Assembly: GCA_004210715.1 (NCBI GenBank)
Contig: SEDB01000049.1
Coordinates: forward strand, 1 to 41,351
Direction: 5' to 3'
Length of the DNA stretch: 41,351 bases
Origin: Pedobacter sp.
GTDB lineage: Bacteria > Bacteroidota > Bacteroidia > Sphingobacteriales > Sphingobacteriaceae
Positions within the stretch are counted from its first letter, which is position 1. Each line of letters starts with the position of its first letter. A program made the translations under genes and the position numbers. This document shows, piece by piece, positions 24,972 to 33,055 of the stretch. A model generated the notes under the pieces. It was not told the origin of the DNA and searched no databases. It was given only the letters and a program-made list of their open reading frames with translations.

Positions 24972-25445
24972 TTATCTAGAGATTTCTAAAACTTCGAATT
25001 GCATTTTACCTGCAGGCACTTCAATTTCGGCAAATTCGCCAACTGATTTACCCAACAAACCTTGAGCGATTGGCGATTTAACAGAGATTTTTCCTGTTTT
25101 TAAGTCCGCTTCAGTTTCAGCAACTAATTGGTAAGTCATGGTTGCACCATTCTTTACGTTTTTAATTTTAACAATAGATAATGCCAACACTTTTGATAAA
25201 TCCATTTTAGACTCATCAATCAAGCGTGCATTAGCCAATGTATTTTTTAATTTAGAGATTTTCGCTTCATGCAAACCCTGCGCTTCTTTAGCTGCATCGT
25301 ATTCTGCATTTTCAGATAAATCTCCTTTATCTCTCGCCTCAGCAATTGCTTTAGAAATTAGCTGACGGCCGGTGGTAGTTAGATAATGAACTTCTTCTTT
25401 TAATTTATCTAATCCTTCTTGTGTGTAATACGTTACCTCTGTCAT
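24972..25445 (-). CDS. greA: Transcription elongation factor GreA
   Basis: A 157-residue protein of typical GreA length: an N-terminal coiled coil (TQEGLDKLKEEVHYLTTTGRQLISKAIAEARDKGDLSENAEYDAAKEAQ), with the acidic loop tip GDLSENAEYDAA that reaches into the RNA polymerase secondary channel, and a C-terminal FKBP-like domain ending SVGEFAEIEVPAGKMQFEVLEIS. It rescues backtracked polymerase by stimulating transcript cleavage. It is divergent from the M1-like peptidase, with an inverted repeat at 25485-25518 in the shared upstream region. Confidence 0.96.
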   Translation of the reverse strand: MTEVTYYTQEGLDKLKEEVHYLTTTGRQLISKAIAEARDKGDLSENAEYDAAKEAQGLHEAKISKLKNTLANARLIDESKMDLSKVLALSIVKIKNVKNGATMTYQLVAETEADLKTGKISVKSPIAQGLLGKSVGEFAEIEVPAGKMQFEVLEISR

Positions 25446-25484
25446 TGCTCTATTAATTTTTATTCAAACGCTATAAAAAACAAA

Positions 25485-25518
25485 CAAGACTACATAGTTG
25501 GTTTGCTACATAGTCTTG
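25485..25518. repeat. Inverted/direct repeat between greA and the M1-like peptidase
   Basis: CAAGACTA (25485-25492) and TAGTCTTG (25511-25518) are perfect inverted arms. CTACATAGT also occurs twice in direct orientation (25490-25498 and 25506-25514). It sits in the divergent promoter region and may be a regulatory site. Confidence 0.45.
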
Positions 25519-25546
25519 CTTCAATTATAACGAAGAGTTATATTTT
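25516..25546 (+). promoter_or_regulatory. Possible promoter of the M1-like peptidase
   Basis: TTG (25516-25518) and TATATTTT (25539-25546) are 20 nt apart, one base off the TAnnTTTG consensus, 21 nt before the ATG. Confidence 0.4.
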
Positions 25547-25567
25547 AGCTCAAATTATTCTCAAAAA

Positions 25568-27448
25568 ATGAAAAAGTTACTTTCTTTAGCTTTGCTTATC
25601 GGGCTTGGCACCTCCTCGCTTTCGGCGCAAGAGCTATATATGCCACGAAATATAAAAGCAGCTTACCAAAAGGGAACACGTTCTATGAATGGAAATCCCG
25701 GTGCAAATTATTGGCAAAATCATGGTCGCTACACCATGGATATTAAAGTAGATGCTGAAACCAAAATGGTAAGCGGACAAGAAGAAATTGTGTACAGTAA
25801 TAACAGTAGCGATACTTTAAAAACACTTGCCATTAGATTTGTAAACAATTTGCATAAGCCAACCTCCCCTCGTGGTGGTGCGGTAAGCGATGATTTTTTA
25901 ACCTCAGGATTAAATATTTCTTCATTTTCTGTTGATGGAGAAACATACAAAGTGGATTCAAAAAACTGGGGAACGGTTGGTAATGTTCGTTTGAAAAAGC
26001 CATTAAATCCCAAATCGAAAATCACTGTTAAAATAGATTGGGAATATCCTTTATCAAAAGAAAGCGGCCGTGAAGGGCAAATTGATCCAAACTCATTTTT
26101 TGTAGCTTATAGTTACCCACGCATTTCAGTTTATGATGATTACAATGGCTGGGACCGTATTCCACATACCGATAGAGCAGAGTTTTATAATGATTTTAAT
26201 GATTACGTCTTCTCTGTTAAAGCACCAAAAAATTATGTGGTTTACGCCACAGGCGATTTCTTAAATCCTGATGAAGTACTTCAACCTGAAATTTCAGCAC
26301 GTTTAAAAAAATCATACAATACGGATGGCGTGGTTAATATTGCAACCGTTGATGAGTTGAAAAATGGAAAAGTAACTACCCAAAAAGATTGGAATACCTG
26401 GAAATTTAAAGCCGATCATATTCCTGATGTAACCTTTGCTTTAAGTAATCATTATGTTTGGGATGGCGGAAGTGTGATTGTAGATTCGAAAACCGGCAGA
26501 AGGGCAAGTGCGCAAGCAGCTTACAACCCAACCACAGGAAAGGATTTCTTAAATTCTGTAAAATACAACATCAATGCTTTGGCCTGGTTCTCTAATAACT
26601 GGCCGGGAATTCCTTATCCTTACGCCAAGAGCATCGCCTTTCAAGGTTTTGCAGATATGGAATATCCAATGATGGTTAATGATTCAAATTTTGGAGATCC
26701 GGTTTTTGCACAGTTGGTGCAAGATCATGAGGTAGCGCACACTTATTTTCCATTTTTTATGGGGATAAACGAAACCCGTTATGCTTATATGGATGAAGGC
26801 TGGGCAACTACTTTTGAATATTTAATTGGTATTGCCGAACATGGAAAACAAGCTGCTGATGATTTCTACAAAAAATTTAGAGTCAACAATTATATCAATG
26901 ACAAATCTGCAGAAGAAGATCAACCTGTAATTTCCATGTCCGATCAGGTTTCGGGTGCGGGTTATGGCAATAACTCTTATGGCAAAGCCTCACTGTCTTA
27001 TTTGGCATTGAAAGATATGCTTGGCGATGATCTTTTCAAAAAAGCTTTGCATCACTACATGAATACCTGGAACGGGAAACATCCCATCCCATGGGATTAC
27101 TTTAACTCAATGAACACTGGCTCTGGACAGAATTTAAACTGGTTTTTTCAAAACTGGTTCTTTACCAACAACTACCTGGATTTGGCTATTGGCAAAACCG
27201 AAATCTCTTCTGGTAAGATAACATTTGTAATCAAAAATGTGGGCGGTTTTGCCATACCGTTCGATATTTTGGTAACAGATACTGAAGGAAAAACGGAAAC
27301 CATCCATAAAACACCTGCAGTTTGGAAGGTGAACCAAAAAGAGTTTACCATGACGATTAACACCAATCGTAAAATAAAATCGATTGTATTGGATAATGGC
27401 ATTTATGTAGATGCTACGCCAAATGATAATATTTATACAGTGAAATAG
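25568..27448 (+). CDS. M1-like zinc metallopeptidase, exported
   Basis: A 626-residue protein with a cleavable signal peptide (about 1-20, LGTSSLSAQ). The N-terminal beta domain resembles the M1 aminopeptidase saddle, and the gluzincin zinc site is QDHEVAHTYF (His387, Glu388, His391) with the third ligand Glu410 in YMDEGWATTFEYL, exactly 18 residues after His391. GFADMEYPMM takes the place of the GAMEN exopeptidase motif. It should act in the periplasm or at the surface on peptides. It is complete, has its own upstream region and ends at a strong hairpin. It is clearly M1-like, but aminopeptidase activity itself is not shown. Confidence 0.88.
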   Translation: MKKLLSLALLIGLGTSSLSAQELYMPRNIKAAYQKGTRSMNGNPGANYWQNHGRYTMDIKVDAETKMVSGQEEIVYSNNSSDTLKTLAIRFVNNLHKPTSPRGGAVSDDFLTSGLNISSFSVDGETYKVDSKNWGTVGNVRLKKPLNPKSKITVKIDWEYPLSKESGREGQIDPNSFFVAYSYPRISVYDDYNGWDRIPHTDRAEFYNDFNDYVFSVKAPKNYVVYATGDFLNPDEVLQPEISARLKKSYNTDGVVNIATVDELKNGKVTTQKDWNTWKFKADHIPDVTFALSNHYVWDGGSVIVDSKTGRRASAQAAYNPTTGKDFLNSVKYNINALAWFSNNWPGIPYPYAKSIAFQGFADMEYPMMVNDSNFGDPVFAQLVQDHEVAHTYFPFFMGINETRYAYMDEGWATTFEYLIGIAEHGKQAADDFYKKFRVNNYINDKSAEEDQPVISMSDQVSGAGYGNNSYGKASLSYLALKDMLGDDLFKKALHHYMNTWNGKHPIPWDYFNSMNTGSGQNLNWFFQNWFFTNNYLDLAIGKTEISSGKITFVIKNVGGFAIPFDILVTDTEGKTETIHKTPAVWKVNQKEFTMTINTNRKIKSIVLDNGIYVDATPNDNIYTVK

Positions 27449-27453
27449 TTAAC

Positions 27454-27536
<83 letters not shown>

Positions 27537-27539
<3 letters not shown>

Positions 27540-28016
27540 AACGCCATTCTCAGCTTTGCAAACTGGCTCATGTTTAACAGGAAAATTTAATGAGTTGGCA
27601 ATAAAACACATTTTATTAGCTTCTTTATGTAATGATTCTGCAAGTTTAAAGTGTGCTTTATCGGCGATTAAAACCTGCGGATGCAAAGTAACTTCTCTAA
27701 ATCTCCCACTTCCATCAGCCGACTCTTCCATCGTTCCCACTGCTTCATCTTTATAATCGATTACCACAATTTCATTTTTTGAACAAAGGTGTAAATACCA
27801 AAGCATGTGGCAACTGGAAATAGACGCTAATAATAAATCTTCAGGATTGTATTTAGACTTATCGCCAAGAAAAGCAGAATCTGATGAACCAGAAATATCA
27901 GCTTTTCCTTTAACTGAGATAAGATAATCGCGATCGTAGGAACGATAATCCATTGTACCCGAGCCTTTATTGCCCGTCCAGGTTACGGTTGTTGAGTATA
28001 AATGATCTTTCGGCAT
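27537..28016 (-). CDS. OsmC/Ohr-family peroxide-related protein
   Basis: A 159-residue protein of the OsmC family: YNPEDLLLASISSCHMLWYLHLCSKN with Cys69, and NKMCFIANSLNFPV with Cys137. These two cysteines match the catalytic pair that reduces organic hydroperoxides in OsmC/Ohr proteins. The N-terminal part DRDYLISVKGKADISGSSDSAFLGD fits the subgroup often called OsmC-like. Role: cytoplasmic thiol peroxidase for organic peroxides, inferred from the family. Monocistronic, convergent with the M1-like gene. Confidence 0.88.
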
Positions 28017-28297
28017 GATATAATTTAGTTAGAATTTATATTCCAATTTAGGAAATTAGGATTGAAATTTCGAGAAGAATTCGCAATTGTTTGTTATTCT
28101 AAATAAGAATAGGAAGGTTATAAAACCATTTCAATAAAATGATGGAATGTGAGGATCGACTATCATTTACAAAACGTCTCATGTCTGCATTTATCCTAAC
28201 GAAGATGAATTAAAACGATAAACGCAGCCGATCATTATCATTAAGAAAGCAAAAAATTTTATATTTAACACCTGCCCATTCACCCTAATGTTTAGCA

Positions 28298-28858
28298 ATG
28301 AAAATCCAGAAAAATCACATTTACACTAAACAAATAATGCTCACCTTTTTCGTATTGGTAGTTTTAGTAGCTTGTAGAAATGAGAATAAACAAATTAAAA
28401 AAGGAGATAAATCAGTAAAACAGATAGAAAAAAAACTGTTAAGTGATTCAAATCAGAAAGCCACAGATAAAGCAAATTTAGGCGTTGAAAAACAAGAAGA
28501 GCGCTCATTAACAACATTAAACGAAGATGCTTTAAATAAAATTTACATCCCGTTAAAAAGTGGTGATAGTTCCTTTTACTTACATGCAGATATTAAAAGC
28601 GATCACAGGATTTTTGGCTATGCTCAGCCCAATACGAATTCTGAAAAAATGATTCTCTTCTCTGTTTTCACAAATGAGGTACAGAACAATCCATTTAAAT
28701 GTAAATATGGTGCATATTATGAGATTAATAAGGGCAACCAAAATTTCTCATTAAAATATAATGGTAAAAAAAACGAATTTATAGTCGCTGAGCTTACCGA
28801 CAGCTTGAACAAAAAACGAGATATTTACTTTGAGAAAAAATGGATAGAAATAGAGTAA
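28298..28858 (+). CDS. Putative lipoprotein of unknown function
   Basis: A 186-residue protein with a lipoprotein signal: a basic N-terminus, a hydrophobic stretch and lipobox VLVAC (Cys26). A charged, Lys-rich linker (about 27-75) leads to a C-terminal domain of about 110 residues (IYIPLKSGDSSFYLHADIKSDHRIFGYAQ, YYEINKGNQNFSLKYNGKKNEFIVAEL). I do not recognise the family. It is AT-rich even for this window. The GNAT gene 31 nt downstream may share its transcript. The 281 bp upstream (28017-28297) show no gene. Confidence 0.6.
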   Translation: MKIQKNHIYTKQIMLTFFVLVVLVACRNENKQIKKGDKSVKQIEKKLLSDSNQKATDKANLGVEKQEERSLTTLNEDALNKIYIPLKSGDSSFYLHADIKSDHRIFGYAQPNTNSEKMILFSVFTNEVQNNPFKCKYGAYYEINKGNQNFSLKYNGKKNEFIVAELTDSLNKKRDIYFEKKWIEIE

Positions 28859-28889
28859 AAAAATAACCTTAATATAATTGTTCAATAAT

Positions 28890-29354
28890 ATGAAGTCAAG
28901 GTATACTAACCACCTCAATGTTGCTGATAAGGAGAAAATTTATCAATTATGGAATAATGAATACCCAAAATCATTAAGCTTCATCGATTTAAAAGGTTTA
29001 GATGACTATCTAAAAACTTTATCAGAACCTATTTACTATTTACTTGAGTGTGATTCAGGAGAAATATTAGCTTGGGCTAGCAAATTCTTTAGAGAAAATG
29101 AAAAATGGTTTGCCATCATTTTAGATGAAAAAATTCATGGGCAAGGTAAAGGTACAGAAATGTTAAATTTGATTAAAGAAAATGAATTCGTTTTAAATGC
29201 TTGGGTTATCGATAAGGAAGAAGCCGAAAAAGCCAACGGTAAAATTTATAAATCTCCGCTAAACTTTTATTTAAAAAACGGTTTCAAGGTTTATCCTGAA
29301 ATCAGATTGGAAAACGAGAAAATGTCGGCGGTAAAAATTATCTGGAAGAAATAA
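28890..29354 (+). CDS. GNAT family N-acetyltransferase
   Basis: From the ATG at 28890 the protein has 154 residues (MKSRYTNHLNVADKEKIYQLW); a TTG at 28878 would add four. The acetyl-CoA loop HGQGKGTEMLNLIKEN (Q-G-K-G) at about 84-99 and SPLNFYLKNGFKVYPEIRLE near the end identify a GNAT. The substrate is unknown. It follows the lipoprotein gene closely and is convergent with the dehydrogenase gene, 3 nt apart. Confidence 0.78.
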   Translation: MKSRYTNHLNVADKEKIYQLWNNEYPKSLSFIDLKGLDDYLKTLSEPIYYLLECDSGEILAWASKFFRENEKWFAIILDEKIHGQGKGTEMLNLIKENEFVLNAWVIDKEEAEKANGKIYKSPLNFYLKNGFKVYPEIRLENEKMSAVKIIWKK

Positions 29355-29357
29355 CTC

Positions 29358-30278
29358 TTACAAGCCCTTTAATTTTTCTGCCAACACTTCAGATATTTTA
29401 CGATAAGAATCGAATGTCCAACCACCAACATGCGGTGTTAAAATTACTTTTTCATTCTTTTTCAATTCCTCATACCAAGGCTGTTCTCCCAAAGCCGGAA
29501 ATTTTTCAGTTTGCAAAACATCTAAACCTGCACCCAAAATTTTACCCGATTCAATAGCTTCTAAAACCGCTTTGGTACTCACAATTTCTCCTCTTGCGGT
29601 ATTGATGAAGAAAATTGGTTTTTTAAAATGAAAGAAATATTCATCATCAACCATCTGTCTGGTTTCTGCCGTTAATGGAATATGCAAACTCAAAACATCG
29701 CTGTGCTTAACAATTTCTTCCATGCTTACCTCGCGGGCAAACTCATCAGAAAAACCTGTTTTATATTTGTCGTAAGCCATCACATCCACTTCAAAACCTG
29801 CCAGTTTTTTGGCAAAGCTTTGCCCCATAAAACCGTAACCAATAATACCTACTTTTTTGCCTTTTAGTTCATAACCACGGTTTCCTTCACGATCCCAGAT
29901 ACCGTTTCTGATTTCCAAATCAGCCTGGCGAAAATTATTCATCAGCGATAAAAGCAAACCTGTGGCATGTTCGCCAACGGCATCGCAATTTCCTTCTGGC
30001 GCATTAATCAACGAGATATTTCGTTCAAAAGCAATTTTATCATCAATGTTATCTAAACCAGCACCTGCTCGGGCAACAAATTTCAGGTTTGGTGCGGCAG
30101 CAAAAATCTCCGCATCAATTCTAAACTTTGTTCTAACCGCAATACCCTCGTAATCTTTAATTTTATCTAAAGTTTCCTGACGGGTAATTTTTGGTTCATC
30201 ATCCACATGGTAACCCATTGCAACGGCCTGCACTTTAAAAGCTGGATGTAAATCATCAACGATTAATATTTTTTTCAT
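29358..30278 (-). CDS. D-2-hydroxyacid dehydrogenase (NAD-dependent, SerA-like)
   Basis: From the ATG at 30278 (MKKILIVDDLHPAF) the protein has 306 residues. The Rossmann motif is VGIIGYGFMG (147-152), and the catalytic residues are visible: Arg229 in INTARGEIV, Glu258 in GLDVLQTE and His283 in LTPHVGGWT. It lacks the C-terminal ACT domain of full SerA, so it may be a short phosphoglycerate dehydrogenase or another 2-hydroxyacid dehydrogenase (glyoxylate, lactate-type). Only biochemistry can decide. It is a single minus-strand gene. Confidence 0.88.
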   Translation of the reverse strand: MKKILIVDDLHPAFKVQAVAMGYHVDDEPKITRQETLDKIKDYEGIAVRTKFRIDAEIFAAAPNLKFVARAGAGLDNIDDKIAFERNISLINAPEGNCDAVGEHATGLLLSLMNNFRQADLEIRNGIWDREGNRGYELKGKKVGIIGYGFMGQSFAKKLAGFEVDVMAYDKYKTGFSDEFAREVSMEEIVKHSDVLSLHIPLTAETRQMVDDEYFFHFKKPIFFINTARGEIVSTKAVLEAIESGKILGAGLDVLQTEKFPALGEQPWYEELKKNEKVILTPHVGGWTFDSYRKISEVLAEKLKGL

Positions 30279-30502
30279 CGAAAGCAAAAGTAAGAATTTA
30301 GCTATTGTCCAATTGTAATATTGTTTAATTGTTTATGTATTTAGCCAGTTAACCGCAAATACATTACCAAATAGGCAGAAAAAGCCAACAAAAATATTAC
30401 TATAAAATGGCTGTAATAAAATAGTTACGCCTCCTTAATTAAACTTAGTTGCCGTTACTTTGTCTCCCTTTAAAGAAAACACACAACATATATTATATTT
30501 TA

Positions 30503-32992
30503 ATGAGAATTTTTAAATCGAGGACGATACAAATTACCTTTTTACTATTAAGTTTATCTTTTAGTCTTTTTGCACAAACAGGTGGAAAAGCGAAAATAAC
30601 AGGTGTACTTAAAGATGCAAAAACACAAGAAACCATACCTTTTGCTACAGCAGTTTTAATCGACAAAGCAACCGCTAAAAATGTAAAAATAGCACAAACA
30701 GATGTTAATGGTGCTTTTACAATGGCCGATTTACCTACCGGAAATTTTACTTTTAAGATCAGTTTTGTAGGTTATCAAACCATGGTTAGGGATAATGTAG
30801 CCATTACCGCAGCAACCGGTACTTTAAACTTTGGCGATATTAAAATGAATACTGCTAAAGGAAATATTTTGAGCGAAGTTACTGTAACAGGGCAAAAACA
30901 AGGCATGCAGATGGGCATTGATAAAAAGATTTTCTCTGTAGATCAAAGTGTAATCAGTGAAGGTGGATCTGCAAGTGATTTATTGCAAAACGTCCCTTCT
31001 GTTTCTACCGATATGGATGGCAACGTGAGTTTACGTGGATCAAGCGGCGTTAGGGTTTTAATTGATGGAAAACCTTCACTAATTGCTGGCGGAAATGTGG
31101 CGCAAATTCTGCAATCCATTCCGGCAAGTTCAATAGAAAGTGTGGAAGTAATTACCAATCCTTCTTCAAAATATGATGCTGAAGGGCAATCGGGTATTAT
31201 CAACATTGTATTGAAGAAAAATACAAAATTAGGCTTCAATGGTTCTGCTGCTGTAACTGCAGGAAATAGAGATAACTACAACGCAAATACAAATTTGAGT
31301 TTCCAAAACAGCAAAGTGAATATTTACGGAAACTACAGTTATCGTTATGGAAACAGAATTGGTGGTGGTTTTCAAGACATTACTTATAAAACTGATGCCG
31401 GCAGTACTGCATTCTTAAGCCAGAATACAAAATCTACATCATTAGATAAAGGCCACAATGCGAAAGCTGGTATCGATTACTATTTAGCACCAAAAAGTGT
31501 AATAAGTTTTTCTGGTGGATTTAATGCTAGAGAAAACGATAGAAATGAATACATCGACATTAGACAACTGGCTAGAAATTTAAGTCCTGTTTCATACAGC
31601 AACAGAAATAACGTAAACCAGGGAAGCGGAAGCAGTTACGATTTAAACCTGGATTATTCTCAAAAATTTAAAAAACCAAAAGAAGAGTTGACCTTTAATT
31701 TTGGTTATTCTTCAGGTTACAATGATAACGATCAAGCTTATAATACTACCATTACTAATAGAAATGGCACAGATGTAAATATTAATCCAAGTTTACAGCG
31801 TATTTATAATACTGGAAATAACTCAAATTATAATATTCAGGCAGATTATACCTTACCTGTTGGTAAAACTGGAAAAGTTGAGGCAGGTTACCGTAGCCAA
31901 ATCCGTTTGGGCGATAATAACCAGTATGCAGATTCAGTATTGACCAACACAGAAATTGTAATTCGTAACAATAGGTTGATTAATGATTTCAACAGTAAAG
32001 ATCAGGTTCATGCTTTATACCTTAACTATCAAAACCAAATTAAAGATTTCGGTTACCAACTTGGTTTAAGGGCTGAAGATGCCCGTTTGGATACTCACCT
32101 GGAAGGTTATAATGGCAATGTTTTAGTTGGAAGCGATGGGAATATCCGTTACAGAAGATTGTACCCAAGTGTATTTTTGACGCAAAAACTAAAAGGTGAG
32201 CAACAGTTACAGGTAAGTTATACCCGTCGCGTTAACCGTCCTCGCCCTTGGGATACCAATCCATTTTTAGATGTTTCAGAGCCATTTAATTATAGACAAG
32301 GTAACCCGAATTTATTGCCGGAAGATGTTCACTCATTTGAATTAGGTTACAGCAAATATTTCAAAAAAGTAACGCTAACTTCCAGCTTATATTTCCGTCA
32401 AACAAATGATGTGATTCAAAGGGTTAGAAGTACGCCGGTTAATGGAATTATTACCTCAACACCTCAAAACTTAACCAACCAAATTAATACAGGTTTAGAG
32501 TTAATCGGTCGTTTTGATTTAGTGAAAGCGCTAAACTTTACCACTAATGTTAACTTGTACCAAGCTAAGTTTGCTGGCGATGCCAGATTTGACATTCCTA
32601 CCAGCAGCGGATTTAGCTGGAACGCAAATATTACAGCGAACCTAACTGTGGCTAAAGATGTTTCCTTACAACTGCGTGGAGATTATCGTGCCCCAGAGGT
32701 AATGGCGCAAGGAAAGCGTAATGCCATGTACGGAATTGATGGCGGTGCAAAATATGATTTCCCAAATAAAAAAGCTTCTTTGAGCTTTAACGTTAGAGAT
32801 GTTTTCAATACCAGAAGATGGAGTATGACGACTGAAGATAAAGCAACAATAGTTGATTTCGAGCGCCAGATGCAAGGCACAATGGGTAACCTCACTTTCT
32901 CTTACCGCTTTGGAAAAACAACATTTAATTTAAATAAGACCAAGAAAAAAGACGAGCAACAGGATAACCGTCCTGATGAAGGATCATTTTAA
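30503..32992 (+). CDS. TonB-dependent receptor-like outer-membrane beta-barrel protein
   Basis: From the ATG at 30503 (MRIFKSRTIQITFLLLSLSFSLFAQ signal peptide in the first 25 residues) the protein has 829 residues; the frame upstream to 30449 is not signal-like. A CarboxypepD_reg-like domain (about 30-115, ITGVLKDAKTQETIPFATAVL) is followed by a plug (about 125-225, SDLLQNVPSVSTDMDGNVSLRG, VRVLIDGKPS) and an outer-membrane barrel of the OMP_b-brl_3 type. The C-terminus is Lys/Asp/Gln-rich rather than the usual aromatic end, preceded by FSYRFGKTTFNL. Substrate unknown; no SusD partner nearby. Paralogous to the next gene. Confidence 0.88.
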   Translation: MRIFKSRTIQITFLLLSLSFSLFAQTGGKAKITGVLKDAKTQETIPFATAVLIDKATAKNVKIAQTDVNGAFTMADLPTGNFTFKISFVGYQTMVRDNVAITAATGTLNFGDIKMNTAKGNILSEVTVTGQKQGMQMGIDKKIFSVDQSVISEGGSASDLLQNVPSVSTDMDGNVSLRGSSGVRVLIDGKPSLIAGGNVAQILQSIPASSIESVEVITNPSSKYDAEGQSGIINIVLKKNTKLGFNGSAAVTAGNRDNYNANTNLSFQNSKVNIYGNYSYRYGNRIGGGFQDITYKTDAGSTAFLSQNTKSTSLDKGHNAKAGIDYYLAPKSVISFSGGFNARENDRNEYIDIRQLARNLSPVSYSNRNNVNQGSGSSYDLNLDYSQKFKKPKEELTFNFGYSSGYNDNDQAYNTTITNRNGTDVNINPSLQRIYNTGNNSNYNIQADYTLPVGKTGKVEAGYRSQIRLGDNNQYADSVLTNTEIVIRNNRLINDFNSKDQVHALYLNYQNQIKDFGYQLGLRAEDARLDTHLEGYNGNVLVGSDGNIRYRRLYPSVFLTQKLKGEQQLQVSYTRRVNRPRPWDTNPFLDVSEPFNYRQGNPNLLPEDVHSFELGYSKYFKKVTLTSSLYFRQTNDVIQRVRSTPVNGIITSTPQNLTNQINTGLELIGRFDLVKALNFTTNVNLYQAKFAGDARFDIPTSSGFSWNANITANLTVAKDVSLQLRGDYRAPEVMAQGKRNAMYGIDGGAKYDFPNKKASLSFNVRDVFNTRRWSMTTEDKATIVDFERQMQGTMGNLTFSYRFGKTTFNLNKTKKKDEQQDNRPDEGSF

Positions 32993-33002
32993 TTTCTAAA
33001 AG

Positions 33003-33037
33003 AGGCGTTTAAAGATATATTCTTAAACGCCTTTTTT
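33003..33037 (+). terminator. Terminator between the two receptor genes
   Basis: AGGCGTTTAA and TTAAACGCCT form a perfect 10-bp stem with a 10-nt loop, followed by six T, 11 nt after the first receptor's stop codon. Confidence 0.88.
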
Positions 33038-33055
33038 GTAGTAACTATCCAAACA

